This document shows positions 7,172-13,807 of a stretch of 17,448 bases of DNA, piece by piece; the stretch's first letter is position 1; every line of letters begins with the position of its first letter. A program made the translations under genes and the position numbers. The DNA is taken from the NCBI GenBank assembly GCA_031258625.1, contig JAIRMO010000205.1, forward strand, positions 1 to 17,448, written 5' to 3'. The notes beneath the pieces are model-generated. The model made no database searches. It had not been told where the DNA came from and was given only the letters and a program-made list of their open reading frames with translations. The DNA comes from Spirochaetaceae bacterium (GTDB lineage Bacteria > Spirochaetota > Spirochaetia > Treponematales > Breznakiellaceae).

Positions 7172-8416
7172 TTAAGCCTTTGACGGTATGGGCGCGGCTG
7201 CGGCGGTTGTTTTTTTTGTCCGCCGTTTAACGGCCGCCCTCTCCCAAAAACTGGTGAACCCAGAGGCGATAAATATGGTCGAGTAGACCCCGGAAACCAT
7301 ACCCACAAGGAGGGCCAGGGCAAAATCCCTCATCGAACCGGTGGTAAAAACAAAGAGGGAAAGAACCGCCAGCATGGTGGTTACCGTGGTGATGATGGTC
7401 CTGCCCAGGGTTTCCGAGAGGGACCGGTCCAGAATATTGACAAAACTATCCTCGGGATAGATCCGCCGGGTCTCCCGGATCCGGTCGAAAATAACGATGG
7501 TGTCGTTGATGGAGTACCCCAGGATGGTTAAGATAGCGGCGATGGTGGTGGTGTTGAATTCCATCCTGGTCCAGGTGATAAAGGTTACCATGACCAGGGC
7601 ATCGTGGGCTATGGCAAGGACCGCCCCGATGGCGAATTGGGGCTTAAACCGGATCGACGAATAGATGAGGATCAAGAGGAGGGTAAGGCCCATGAGGAGC
7701 CCCGCCTGATCGGTTAACTGTTTGGAAAACCGGGAGCCCACATAATCGGATCGGGTAACCGCCACCCCGCCGGAGCCGAAATTCGTCTCCAGGGTGCTGA
7801 TTATCTTTTCCGCGGGGACCCCCTCTTTGTTGTTTACCTCACTGTCCTCCATCCGGATCATAAACCGGCGCTCCCGGCTTTCCCCCAAGACCTGGACGGA
7901 TACCGTTCCCAGGGAAAACAGGGCGGTCCTGACCTCATCAATGCCAATGGAGGGGGCGTTTGGGGGAAGATAATGAACCAGGTAGGGGACGGAACTGAGC
8001 TGGGGATTCCCCTGGGCGCTTTGAATCAGGGACAGGGACGGGATATTGCCCAGGGAAGGCTCCTCCGCCACCGCGAGGCCCTCCACGTTTTTACTCCGGA
8101 TTCCCCCCAGGAGGGCGCCGATGGTCCCGTAATCGGCATAGGGGAACGAATGGGTCGTCCCTTCAACCCCGGAACCGGAGATAACGATATACACCCCGGA
8201 TCGATCCATGGAAACCGAAGCGTTCCCCAACCCCGTATAGGTCAAACTAAAGGCGGTGGGGGCGAACTGCACTTCCTGAATGAGTCCTGCCTGGAAATCA
8301 ACGCCCAGGTTAAACCCGCCCAGGATCACATAACCGATGATCCCCAGGATTATCAAAACCGCCGATATTACGGCGGCGGAGAAAAAGGCTTTGGAAAAAT
8401 GCACGATACGTTTCAT
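7172..8416 (-). CDS. secF: Protein translocase subunit SecF, enlarged periplasmic domain
   Basis: SecF pairs with SecD in the inner membrane and uses the proton-motive force to help Sec-exported proteins leave the translocon. The 414-aa product has TM1 at about residues 11-32, a GVDFQAG motif at 38-44, a periplasmic domain to about 235, then five C-terminal membrane segments with the hallmark TM4 region (ILGYSINDTIVIFDRIRETRR). The periplasmic part is about 200 residues, roughly twice that of E. coli SecF, which explains the length (E. coli 323 aa). The ATG at 8416 overlaps the secD stop as ATGA, with GGAGG eight bases upstream; an in-frame TTG at 8431 would overlap that site and is rejected. 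The C-terminus has a basic, Ala-rich tail. Confidence 0.97.
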   Translation of the reverse strand: MKRIVHFSKAFFSAAVISAVLIILGIIGYVILGGFNLGVDFQAGLIQEVQFAPTAFSLTYTGLGNASVSMDRSGVYIVISGSGVEGTTHSFPYADYGTIGALLGGIRSKNVEGLAVAEEPSLGNIPSLSLIQSAQGNPQLSSVPYLVHYLPPNAPSIGIDEVRTALFSLGTVSVQVLGESRERRFMIRMEDSEVNNKEGVPAEKIISTLETNFGSGGVAVTRSDYVGSRFSKQLTDQAGLLMGLTLLLILIYSSIRFKPQFAIGAVLAIAHDALVMVTFITWTRMEFNTTTIAAILTILGYSINDTIVIFDRIRETRRIYPEDSFVNILDRSLSETLGRTIITTVTTMLAVLSLFVFTTGSMRDFALALLVGMVSGVYSTIFIASGFTSFWERAAVKRRTKKTTAAAAPIPSKA

Positions 8417-10137
8417 CCCTTGATCCTCCAACTGACGCGGACCTTTTTACTTCCCAGTACGTCCGTACCAAAATCAAATATAAGCCGGGATACAAAAAGG
8501 GCGGTAAACACCGAAGAAAACACCCCGATGGCAAGGCTCACCGCAAAGCCCTGGATAGGCCCGGACCCAAGCTGGGAGAGGAACAGGGCCGCGATAAAGG
8601 TGGTTATATTGGAGTCCATGATGGCCCAAAAAGCCTTATTGAACCCCGCGTCCACCGCCGCTTTCCGGCTTTTCCCCAGGAGGAGTTCCTCCTTCATCCG
8701 CTCAAAAATAATTACGTTGGCGTCCACCGCCATACCGATGGTCAAAATAAATCCGGCGATACTCGGCAGGGTCAGGGTAAAATTGAAAGCCGAAAGCACG
8801 CTAAACATCAGGTAAATATTGAGGATCTGGGCAATGACCGCGTTGATCCCGGCGATCTTGTAATAAAACAGCATGAAGATCATCACCGCCACGAGGCCGC
8901 CGATGAGGGCGTAAAGCCCCTGACGGACCGTATCCTCCCCCATGGAAGCCCCAATAGCCTGCTGGGTTACTACCTCCAGTTCTACCGGAAGGGCCGCGGT
9001 CCGCAGGGTAAGGGCGATGTTATTGGCCTCTTCCAGGCCGAACCCGGTGAGGCGTACCGCTTCCCGTATGGCGGTGGTAATGGTAGCCTGGGATTTAACC
9101 CGGTCATCCAATACGATGGCCAGGGGCTCCCCCACATGGGCCGAGGTAAGCTGATAGAAGATTTCGCCCCCCGCGGAATCCAGCATAAAAGTAACTTCCG
9201 GTTTACCATCCAGGGAATTCCGCTCCACGATGGCGCTTTGGATATGGTTTCCGTCCAGGCCCACCTCCTTTTTGATCGCCGTATACCCGGTAAATTCGTC
9301 AAGGCCGTATTGATCTTTGCCGTAGACCCCCCGGATAACCACATCGGAGGGGATGATGGTGGGATCCAAGAGGTTCCCCTCGGTATCAAAGGTCGTGGTG
9401 GGGTGGGAATTGTAATACGCGTTAAAGGCGGAAGACGCGTCGTTATCCACAAGATGAAAGGCCAAATTCCCCTTACCCATAATGATAGAATTGATCCGCT
9501 CCGGATCCGCGGCGCCGGGAATTTCCACGTAGATCTGGTCCGATCCCTGACGGCGGATAACCGGTTCGGTAAGGCCAAAACGGTCAATCCTGCTGTTAAG
9601 GACCTCCAGGGCCTGGTCCATCGCTTCGGTCCGGTCATCTTCGGTCAATGTCCTGCCAAGCCGCTCTTCCCGGGTAGTCAAATCGGTTTGCAAAACAATA
9701 CTCATCCCCCCGGAAAGATCCAATCCAAGCTGAACGGCGTTTTTCTGGAGGTCCTTGAGATCAAAATACCGTTCCCGGTAATACGTTTCGAGAATATCCA
9801 GCGTTTCCTGTCTTCCTGAGAAGGAAGACAGCACCGCCTGGGCATCCCATTGGGGGGGAGCGGCGGTTTTGGCGTCCTTGCGGATCTTTTTTGCCTGGAC
9901 TTCTAAAAATTTTAAACTTTCCGGTACTTCTTCCCCTGCCCGGGCAGCTTCAATCAGTTCCTGCAAATTCGCCCGGGCCGTTTGGGAGGCATATAATTTA
10001 ATCTGCTCCCGGGAACCCAACGCCAGGGTCTGATCTTCTTTTTTTTCAAGAAAATACCAACGGATGGTAGGAAATAAAAAAACAAAACACACCACCATCG
10101 TTATAAGGATGATGAAGAACCGATACCGTTTACTCAT
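8413..10137 (-). CDS. secD: Protein translocase subunit SecD
   Basis: SecD is the larger partner of SecF in the Sec accessory complex. The 574-aa product has TM1 near the N-terminus, a long charged periplasmic stretch, the conserved GLDLSGGMSIVLQTD segment, VEIPGAADPERI in the P1 domain, and a C-terminal block of membrane segments with MAVDANVIIFERMKEE, the SecD equivalent of the SecF TM4 motif. The length is close to other SecD proteins (E. coli 615 aa). Start: ATG at 10137 with GGAG seven bases upstream; a GTG at 10152 would add five residues and lacks a ribosome-binding site. The 140-base gap to yajC holds two hairpins. The gene is translationally coupled to secF through ATGA. Confidence 0.97.
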   Translation of the reverse strand: MSKRYRFFIILITMVVCFVFLFPTIRWYFLEKKEDQTLALGSREQIKLYASQTARANLQELIEAARAGEEVPESLKFLEVQAKKIRKDAKTAAPPQWDAQAVLSSFSGRQETLDILETYYRERYFDLKDLQKNAVQLGLDLSGGMSIVLQTDLTTREERLGRTLTEDDRTEAMDQALEVLNSRIDRFGLTEPVIRRQGSDQIYVEIPGAADPERINSIIMGKGNLAFHLVDNDASSAFNAYYNSHPTTTFDTEGNLLDPTIIPSDVVIRGVYGKDQYGLDEFTGYTAIKKEVGLDGNHIQSAIVERNSLDGKPEVTFMLDSAGGEIFYQLTSAHVGEPLAIVLDDRVKSQATITTAIREAVRLTGFGLEEANNIALTLRTAALPVELEVVTQQAIGASMGEDTVRQGLYALIGGLVAVMIFMLFYYKIAGINAVIAQILNIYLMFSVLSAFNFTLTLPSIAGFILTIGMAVDANVIIFERMKEELLLGKSRKAAVDAGFNKAFWAIMDSNITTFIAALFLSQLGSGPIQGFAVSLAIGVFSSVFTALFVSRLIFDFGTDVLGSKKVRVSWRIKG

Positions 10138-10196
10138 GCCGCCACTCCACACATAACGTTTTTATGAATCCGGGCCTTGCGCCGGTTTTACTGGAT

Positions 10197-10234
10197 AAGC
10201 CCGTTCCAAAACCCGGTGGTTTCGGAACGGGCTT
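10197..10234 (-). repeat. Dispersed hairpin between yajC and secD, homologous to the one at 1980-2017
   Basis: AAGCCCGTTCC at 10197-10207 is the exact reverse complement of GGAACGGGCTT at 10224-10234, with an inner AAACC/GGTTT extension and a 4-base CGGT loop. The 38-base element matches the 38-base hairpin at 1980-2017 almost throughout. One stem pair changes from T-A there to C-G here, which keeps the pairing. No T-run follows on the minus strand, so here it is more likely an mRNA-stability or processing element than a full terminator. Confidence 0.65.
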
Positions 10235-10243
10235 TAAATTGAG

Positions 10244-10273
10244 GTCGTTTCAAAACTTCCGTCTTGAGACAAC
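10244..10273 (-). other. Stem-loop with GGAA tetraloop just after yajC
   Basis: On the minus-strand RNA, GUUGUCUCAAGAC (10273-10261) pairs with GUUUUGAAACGAC (10256-10244), with two G.U pairs and one mismatch, closing on a GGAA loop of the stable GNRA type. It begins five bases after the yajC stop codon. No T-run follows. With the next hairpin it could guard the 3' end of a processed yajC message. Confidence 0.5.
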
Positions 10274-10277
10274 AACC

Positions 10278-10694
10278 TTAATTTGTTTCCGGGGTTTCCT
10301 CTGAGTCGTCTTCCGTTTTTGATCCATCCCCGGAGGATTCCGCCTTTTTGTCTTCGATTTTTTCTTTCTCGGCCTTACCGGCGGTCGCAACCGTGGAAAT
10401 AGCGCTGCGGCTGAATTCGACCTTGGTGTTTTCATCCACCTTAACCACCACCGAAGCCTCCTTCACGCTCTGGATTACCCCGTGAATACCGCCGATGGTG
10501 ACGATTTTATCTCCCTTTTTGATGGCCGCTAACATACGCTGGGTTTCTTTTTGTTTTTTATTTTGCGGCCGGATGATGAGAAAGTAAAAAATCGCGATGA
10601 TCAGCGCAAAGGGTATCAGGGTGGTAAAAATGTCCGCGCCGCCCCCGGTTCCCCCAGGGGCCCCCATCAACAGAGAAAAAACAAAGGTATTCAT
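10278..10694 (-). CDS. yajC: Preprotein translocase accessory protein YajC
   Basis: YajC is a small single-span inner-membrane protein that co-purifies with SecDF. The 138-aa product has a short Gly-rich N-terminus, one membrane segment at about residues 22-41 (FTTLIPFALIIAIFYFLII), the hallmark RPQNKKQKE directly after it, and the KKGDKIVTIGGIHGVI core. The C-terminal 35 or so residues form a charged Glu/Lys/Asp/Ser tail longer than in E. coli (110 aa) and probably disordered. AAGGAAG lies about seven bases before the ATG. It is upstream of secD and secF, the usual order. Confidence 0.96.
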   Translation of the reverse strand: MNTFVFSLLMGAPGGTGGGADIFTTLIPFALIIAIFYFLIIRPQNKKQKETQRMLAAIKKGDKIVTIGGIHGVIQSVKEASVVVKVDENTKVEFSRSAISTVATAGKAEKEKIEDKKAESSGDGSKTEDDSEETPETN

Positions 10695-10728
10695 ACAATA
10701 ACTTCCTTAAAAAACTGGATTGTTCAAT

Positions 10729-10757
10729 ACGGTATCATGAGGAGCGGATAATATCAA
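10729..10757 (-). promoter_or_regulatory. Possible weak promoter for yajC-secDF
   Basis: On the minus strand, TTGATA (10757-10752) is followed after 17 bases by TACCGT (10734-10729), preceded by TGA as in an extended -10. The -35 is good but the -10 is poor. The 128-base gap upstream of yajC also has a CCGGC/GCCGG hairpin at about 10771-10788 that may partly end upstream transcripts. Together they suggest yajC-secDF may be transcribed separately. Confidence 0.3.
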
Positions 10758-10822
10758 GGGGTAGTAAAAGATGTCCGGCAACACCCGGCCGGTTACCGGT
10801 TTAGGGAGGGGAATCGCTACCG

Positions 10823-11113
10823 TTACAAAACAATAGCCCGTTTTACCTCAACCGGGAAAACCCCAAAAAGACGATCCAGGGAAGATGCGGAGGTATACGC
10901 GGTTCCGGCGGCTTTGTTGTATAACTCCACCACAATGTCTATTTCTTCGGGGTTTTTGGAAAAAACCGCCGAAGAATACGCCGCCCGGAAAAGCCCTTTT
11001 TCGGCTAATTCCCGGGTTGAAAGGGCGCCATATCGTTTTTTTGCCTGACCATCCACGATTGCCGCGGGTCCGTCATAACCAATGGTAAAAATAAAATCCT
11101 TTCCGGATAACAT
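10823..11113 (-). CDS. Uncharacterised 96-aa protein
   Basis: I do not recognise this family. The product is a small soluble protein with no signal peptide or membrane segment. It starts MLSGKDFIFTIGYDGPAAIV, suggesting two short strands with a GYDGPAAIVDG turn, followed by a helical part (STRELAEKGLFRAAYSSAVF) and an acidic helix (NPEEIDIVVELYNKAAG). It ends in PVEVKRAIVL. There are no Cys residues or obvious catalytic motifs. I chose the ATG at 11113, 17 bases after the rubredoxin stop; a longer frame to 11185 would overlap the rubredoxin gene in another frame. Its place between rubredoxin and yajC suggests co-transcription, not function. Confidence 0.7.
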   Translation of the reverse strand: MLSGKDFIFTIGYDGPAAIVDGQAKKRYGALSTRELAEKGLFRAAYSSAVFSKNPEEIDIVVELYNKAAGTAYTSASSLDRLFGVFPVEVKRAIVL

Positions 11114-11130
11114 ATCCCGCCCTTTCCCGG

Positions 11131-11292
11131 TTAATCGGTGGGAGAAAAGTTGTCTTTTCCCACTCCGCAGAGGGGGCAGACCCAATCGGGGGGCAATTCC
11201 TCAAAGGGGATGCCCGGTTTAATCTCCCCCGCATTGTCTCCCTGGGCGGGATCATAAATATACCCGCATACATCACAAATATATTTTTGCAT
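11131..11292 (-). CDS. Rubredoxin
   Basis: A 53-aa rubredoxin, a one-iron electron carrier typical of anaerobes that often serves superoxide reductase, rubrerythrin or flavodiiron proteins. The reading is [15 protein letters not shown] at the start, then [20 protein letters not shown]. The four iron ligands are C6, C9, C39 and C42 in two CxxC knuckles, and Y4, Y11, Y13 and W37 fit the aromatic core. AAGGA precedes the ATG by six bases. It lies 62 bases after the TPR lipoprotein gene and 17 bases before the 96-aa protein gene. No redox partner is encoded in the window. It is below common ORF length cut-offs and easily missed. Confidence 0.97.
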   Translation of the reverse strand: MQKYICDVCGYIYDPAQGDNAGEIKPGIPFEELPPDWVCPLCGVGKDNFSPTD

Positions 11293-11354
11293 AATCATTC
11301 CTTATTTAAAAGTATATATTCTTTATCCGTTAAACGCCAGTGCTTTTTTATTTT

Positions 11355-13106
11355 TTAATTGGCGGTAGCGCCTAAAAGCGCGCTGTATTCAGCCTCGTAA
11401 CGCCGCAGTTGGGGGTTTTCCGGAGCCAGCGCCAGGGCCTGTTTCAGGTAATACACCGCCCGGCGTTCATCCCGGCGGCGATGGTAAATTTCAAACATGG
11501 CGGTAAGGGCAAAAAGATTCCGGGGCTCCTCAAAAAGACTGGACCGGAGATCGTTCATGATTAATTCTTCATTAGTTTGCAGGCGGCTCCTGAGATAATA
11601 GAACCTGCTTTTTAAGGAACCCCCGGGAAGGGAATTGAGCCGGCTTTCTATCATTTGACTTGCCTCATTTAGCCTTCCTACACTAATCAGGGCGGAAATA
11701 TAGGCCACCACCCCTTCTTCGTCGGCGGGATTCCGTTCGTAAAGCTCCTGGGCATAGGCCAGGGCTTCGGAATTATTCCCCAATCCCTGCTCAATCCGAT
11801 AGGCAAAAAGCAGGTCCCGGGAAGAACGCCGCTGTGAAAGAAGCCTTTTTAAATAGGCTCCCGCTTCGTTCCAGGCTTCCCGGCGGATAGCGTCCTCTAC
11901 CTCCAGGCTTACCACGACTAAGGAGGGGGAGTCCTTTTTTAAAAGCCCCTGGAGCAGATTCCGTCCTTCAGCCTGATCCTCCGGCCGGACGGATCCCATG
12001 AGAAGCCGGGTCGCGTAAACCGCGGCTTCCTCGTCGTCGGGGTTGACCCTGAGGATGGCTCTGAGGTAGTTCAAGGCGGCGTCCCGGTTCCGGTACCCCT
12101 CGGACTGAACCCGGGCCCGGAGGAAAAGGTACAGGCGGTTATTGACATTTGCGGCGGCGTAGAGATCCAGGGGCGCCTGGGCCTGGAGAAACTGTCCCCG
12201 CTCAACTAAAACATGGGCCTGCATGAGCAGAAATTCACTGTCCCGGTTGTTCCGTTGCAGTATTTCCGCGACGGCCCCCTCCGCCCGGGACCAGTCCCGG
12301 TTGTGATAATAGGCCAGGGCCATCTGCCGTTTTATGGCAATATTGTCGGGATAGCGGATAACCAGATTCGAAAGCACCCGGAAGGCCTCCTCGTTTTTCC
12401 CGGAGGCATTCATAATACGGGTAAGACCGAGAATCGCGGGGTAACAATCCGGGGATAATTCATAGGCCAGGGAATATTCCTCCGAAGCCTCGGAAAGACG
12501 GCCTAAACGTTCATAGGCTATACCCAGAAAATAGGAGGCCAGAACCGCATGGGAATTGATCTGTTTTGCCCTTTGGAGATCCGGTATGGCCCGGGGAAAT
12601 TCTTTTTCCTCCTCCGCCGAAAGCAGGGCAAAAAACGGGAGGATGTGTTCCAGGTAATCCTTAGATTCCGGGGCGGGGGGAGTGTATTTCCCCTGTTCCG
12701 CGTCTCGAAGTATCCGGGCATACCTATGGGTCTGGGGCGGATCCAAAAGGGGAAGGGGGGTTTGCATATCGGGGTATATTTTTTGAATCGTCGTCACGAT
12801 CACCATGTTCATTGCCCTGCCGAATTCGGCGCTGCCCAGGTTCCTGGTACGGATCAGATCCAAAGCCTTAATAAGAAACGACGGGGTTCCTAATTCAACC
12901 GATGACCGGATCTCAGCGGCAATCCCCCTGGAGGAATATCTCGGACTGACGGATATGCCGGTATGGGACGGGGGGCTGCCCGCCGGCAGCGGCGTGATAC
13001 CGACAACCCGGGCGTTTCCCCGGCAGGAAAAGACAAATATGACTAAAACAATCAACATCATTCCAAAACGCCGGGAGGATTTTTGGGGGAGAAAAAGGCC
13101 CGTCAT
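11355..13106 (-). CDS. TPR-repeat lipoprotein
   Basis: Predicted 583-aa envelope lipoprotein. The N-terminus has a basic n-region (KSSRR), a hydrophobic core, and a lipobox-like VFSC with Cys28; spirochaetal lipoboxes are known to be relaxed. After a Pro/Ser-rich linker come helical tetratricopeptide repeats through most of the protein, clearest at about residues 190-300 (ASYFLGIAYERLGRLSEASE, then SPDCYPAILGLTRIMNASGK) and at the C-terminus (RRAVYYLKQALALAPENPQL). TPR arrays are protein-docking scaffolds; the partner is unknown. The ATG overlaps the upstream stop as ATGA, with GAGGA eight to nine bases before it, so it is coupled to the membrane-protein gene. The C-terminus is complete. Confidence 0.88.
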   Translation of the reverse strand: MTGLFLPQKSSRRFGMMLIVLVIFVFSCRGNARVVGITPLPAGSPPSHTGISVSPRYSSRGIAAEIRSSVELGTPSFLIKALDLIRTRNLGSAEFGRAMNMVIVTTIQKIYPDMQTPLPLLDPPQTHRYARILRDAEQGKYTPPAPESKDYLEHILPFFALLSAEEEKEFPRAIPDLQRAKQINSHAVLASYFLGIAYERLGRLSEASEEYSLAYELSPDCYPAILGLTRIMNASGKNEEAFRVLSNLVIRYPDNIAIKRQMALAYYHNRDWSRAEGAVAEILQRNNRDSEFLLMQAHVLVERGQFLQAQAPLDLYAAANVNNRLYLFLRARVQSEGYRNRDAALNYLRAILRVNPDDEEAAVYATRLLMGSVRPEDQAEGRNLLQGLLKKDSPSLVVVSLEVEDAIRREAWNEAGAYLKRLLSQRRSSRDLLFAYRIEQGLGNNSEALAYAQELYERNPADEEGVVAYISALISVGRLNEASQMIESRLNSLPGGSLKSRFYYLRSRLQTNEELIMNDLRSSLFEEPRNLFALTAMFEIYHRRRDERRAVYYLKQALALAPENPQLRRYEAEYSALLGATAN

Positions 13107-13648
13107 TTTACGTCCTCAGGCTTACCTTTGGTCCCCAGGGATACCAGAACCAGGATAACCCCCGCCGAAACCACAATCAGGGGCCACCAGTGAAGAATAA
13201 ATTTTTTAAAAGTAAACTGAACCACATCAAAGGAAAAGACAAGGAGCAAACACCCCAGGACAATAAAGGCCAGGGATGATACCACATAACCTATCTTGAT
13301 TGTCCCATACCGATGCCAGCCCGCAGGAAACAGGGCGAGTCCGGTAAAAATCGAAAAGAAAGGCCATACCTGGGAAAAATTTACGGGGATAATCCGCAGG
13401 GTAAAAAAAACCAGAAAAAATCCCAAAAGGATAAAAAAAGCCGCAAAAAAAAGATAGAGGGAACGTTTATTCAATTTTAACGCCAGAACGGCGCAGAGAA
13501 CACCGATAATAATAAATGAGAAGGCGATAAAGACGGAGATCCGAAAGGTACCGGTCCCCAGGAGAAAGACGCTTCCCAAAATCATAAGCAAGAGACCGCT
13601 GAAAAAAACCAAACGGGCGATGAGCCGGCGGATTGCAATCGAAGCCAT
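13103..13648 (-). CDS. Small polytopic membrane protein, unknown function
   Basis: Predicted 181-aa integral membrane protein with about six hydrophobic helices (roughly 12-30, 35-56, 64-84, 90-110, 117-139, 149-169). Two segments carry a Trp-Pro pair at a helix start (VWPFFSIFTGLALF and WWPLIVVSAGVILV), a pattern seen in LiaI/LiaF-like and DUF5668-like membrane modules. I offer that only as a resemblance. The Lys-rich C-terminus (GTKGKPEDVK) is probably cytoplasmic. No ribosome-binding site precedes the ATG at 13648, and the predicted promoter would start the transcript at or next to the ATG, implying leaderless translation. Its stop overlaps the start of the TPR lipoprotein gene. Confidence 0.8.
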   Translation of the reverse strand: MASIAIRRLIARLVFFSGLLLMILGSVFLLGTGTFRISVFIAFSFIIIGVLCAVLALKLNKRSLYLFFAAFFILLGFFLVFFTLRIIPVNFSQVWPFFSIFTGLALFPAGWHRYGTIKIGYVVSSLAFIVLGCLLLVFSFDVVQFTFKKFILHWWPLIVVSAGVILVLVSLGTKGKPEDVK

Positions 13649-13655
13649 ATATTAA

Positions 13656-13685
13656 ATTATAACAATATACAACCGGTTTTGCCAA
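13656..13685 (-). promoter_or_regulatory. Sigma-70 promoter for the minus-strand cluster, probably leaderless
   Basis: On the minus strand TTGGCA (13685-13680) and a perfect TATAAT (13661-13656) are spaced by 18 bases. Initiation 6-8 bases after the -10 would fall at about 13648-13650, at or next to the ATG at 13648. No purine-rich ribosome-binding site lies between. Confidence 0.7.
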
Positions 13686-13700
13686 GGGGAAATTCCCTTG
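13683..13700. promoter_or_regulatory. Dyad shared by two divergent promoters (candidate operator)
   Basis: CAAGGG (13683-13688) and CCCTTG (13695-13700) flank GAAATT. The left arm overlaps the minus-strand -35 and the right arm overlaps the plus-strand -35, so one bound protein could block or co-regulate both transcription units. The regulator is unknown. Confidence 0.45.
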
Positions 13701-13726
13701 TCAATCGCTCCCTTTCATGATAGGAT
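13698..13726 (+). promoter_or_regulatory. Sigma-70 promoter for the lipoprotein-transglycosylase operon
   Basis: TTGTCA (13698-13703), a 17-base spacer and TAGGAT (13721-13726) with a TGA just before it (extended -10) point rightwards. Transcription would begin near 13733. It is back to back with the promoter at 13656-13685. Confidence 0.6.
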
Positions 13727-13776
13727 GGACTGGTGAGAATCCATTGTTTTCCGGAAAAACAACAAAAAAAATTGAG

Positions 13777-13807
13777 GCTTTTTCAAAATGTCAAATTTTG
13801 AAAAAGC
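13777..13807 (+). repeat. Perfect 13-bp-arm hairpin over the apparent start codon
   Basis: GCTTTTTCAAAAT (13777-13789) and ATTTTGAAAAAGC (13795-13807) are exact reverse complements with the 5-base loop GTCAA. The ATG at 13788 lies on the 5' arm and loop edge, and the preceding GAGG (13774-13777) abuts the stem. It could occlude translation. Alternatively it is a dispersed palindromic repeat and the real start lies downstream. On the minus strand an AATTTTTTTT run follows, so that strand could terminate here. Confidence 0.7.

Noticed and set aside
7973..8815. Plus-strand frame over secD/secF
   Set aside because: It is antisense to strongly conserved SecD/SecF coding and has a low-complexity translation.
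9136..9819. Plus-strand frame over secD
   Set aside because: It is an antisense shadow of conserved SecD sequence with no recognisable product.
11114..11185. N-terminal extension of the 96-aa protein
   Set aside because: It would overlap the rubredoxin gene out of frame; the ATG at 11113 avoids this.
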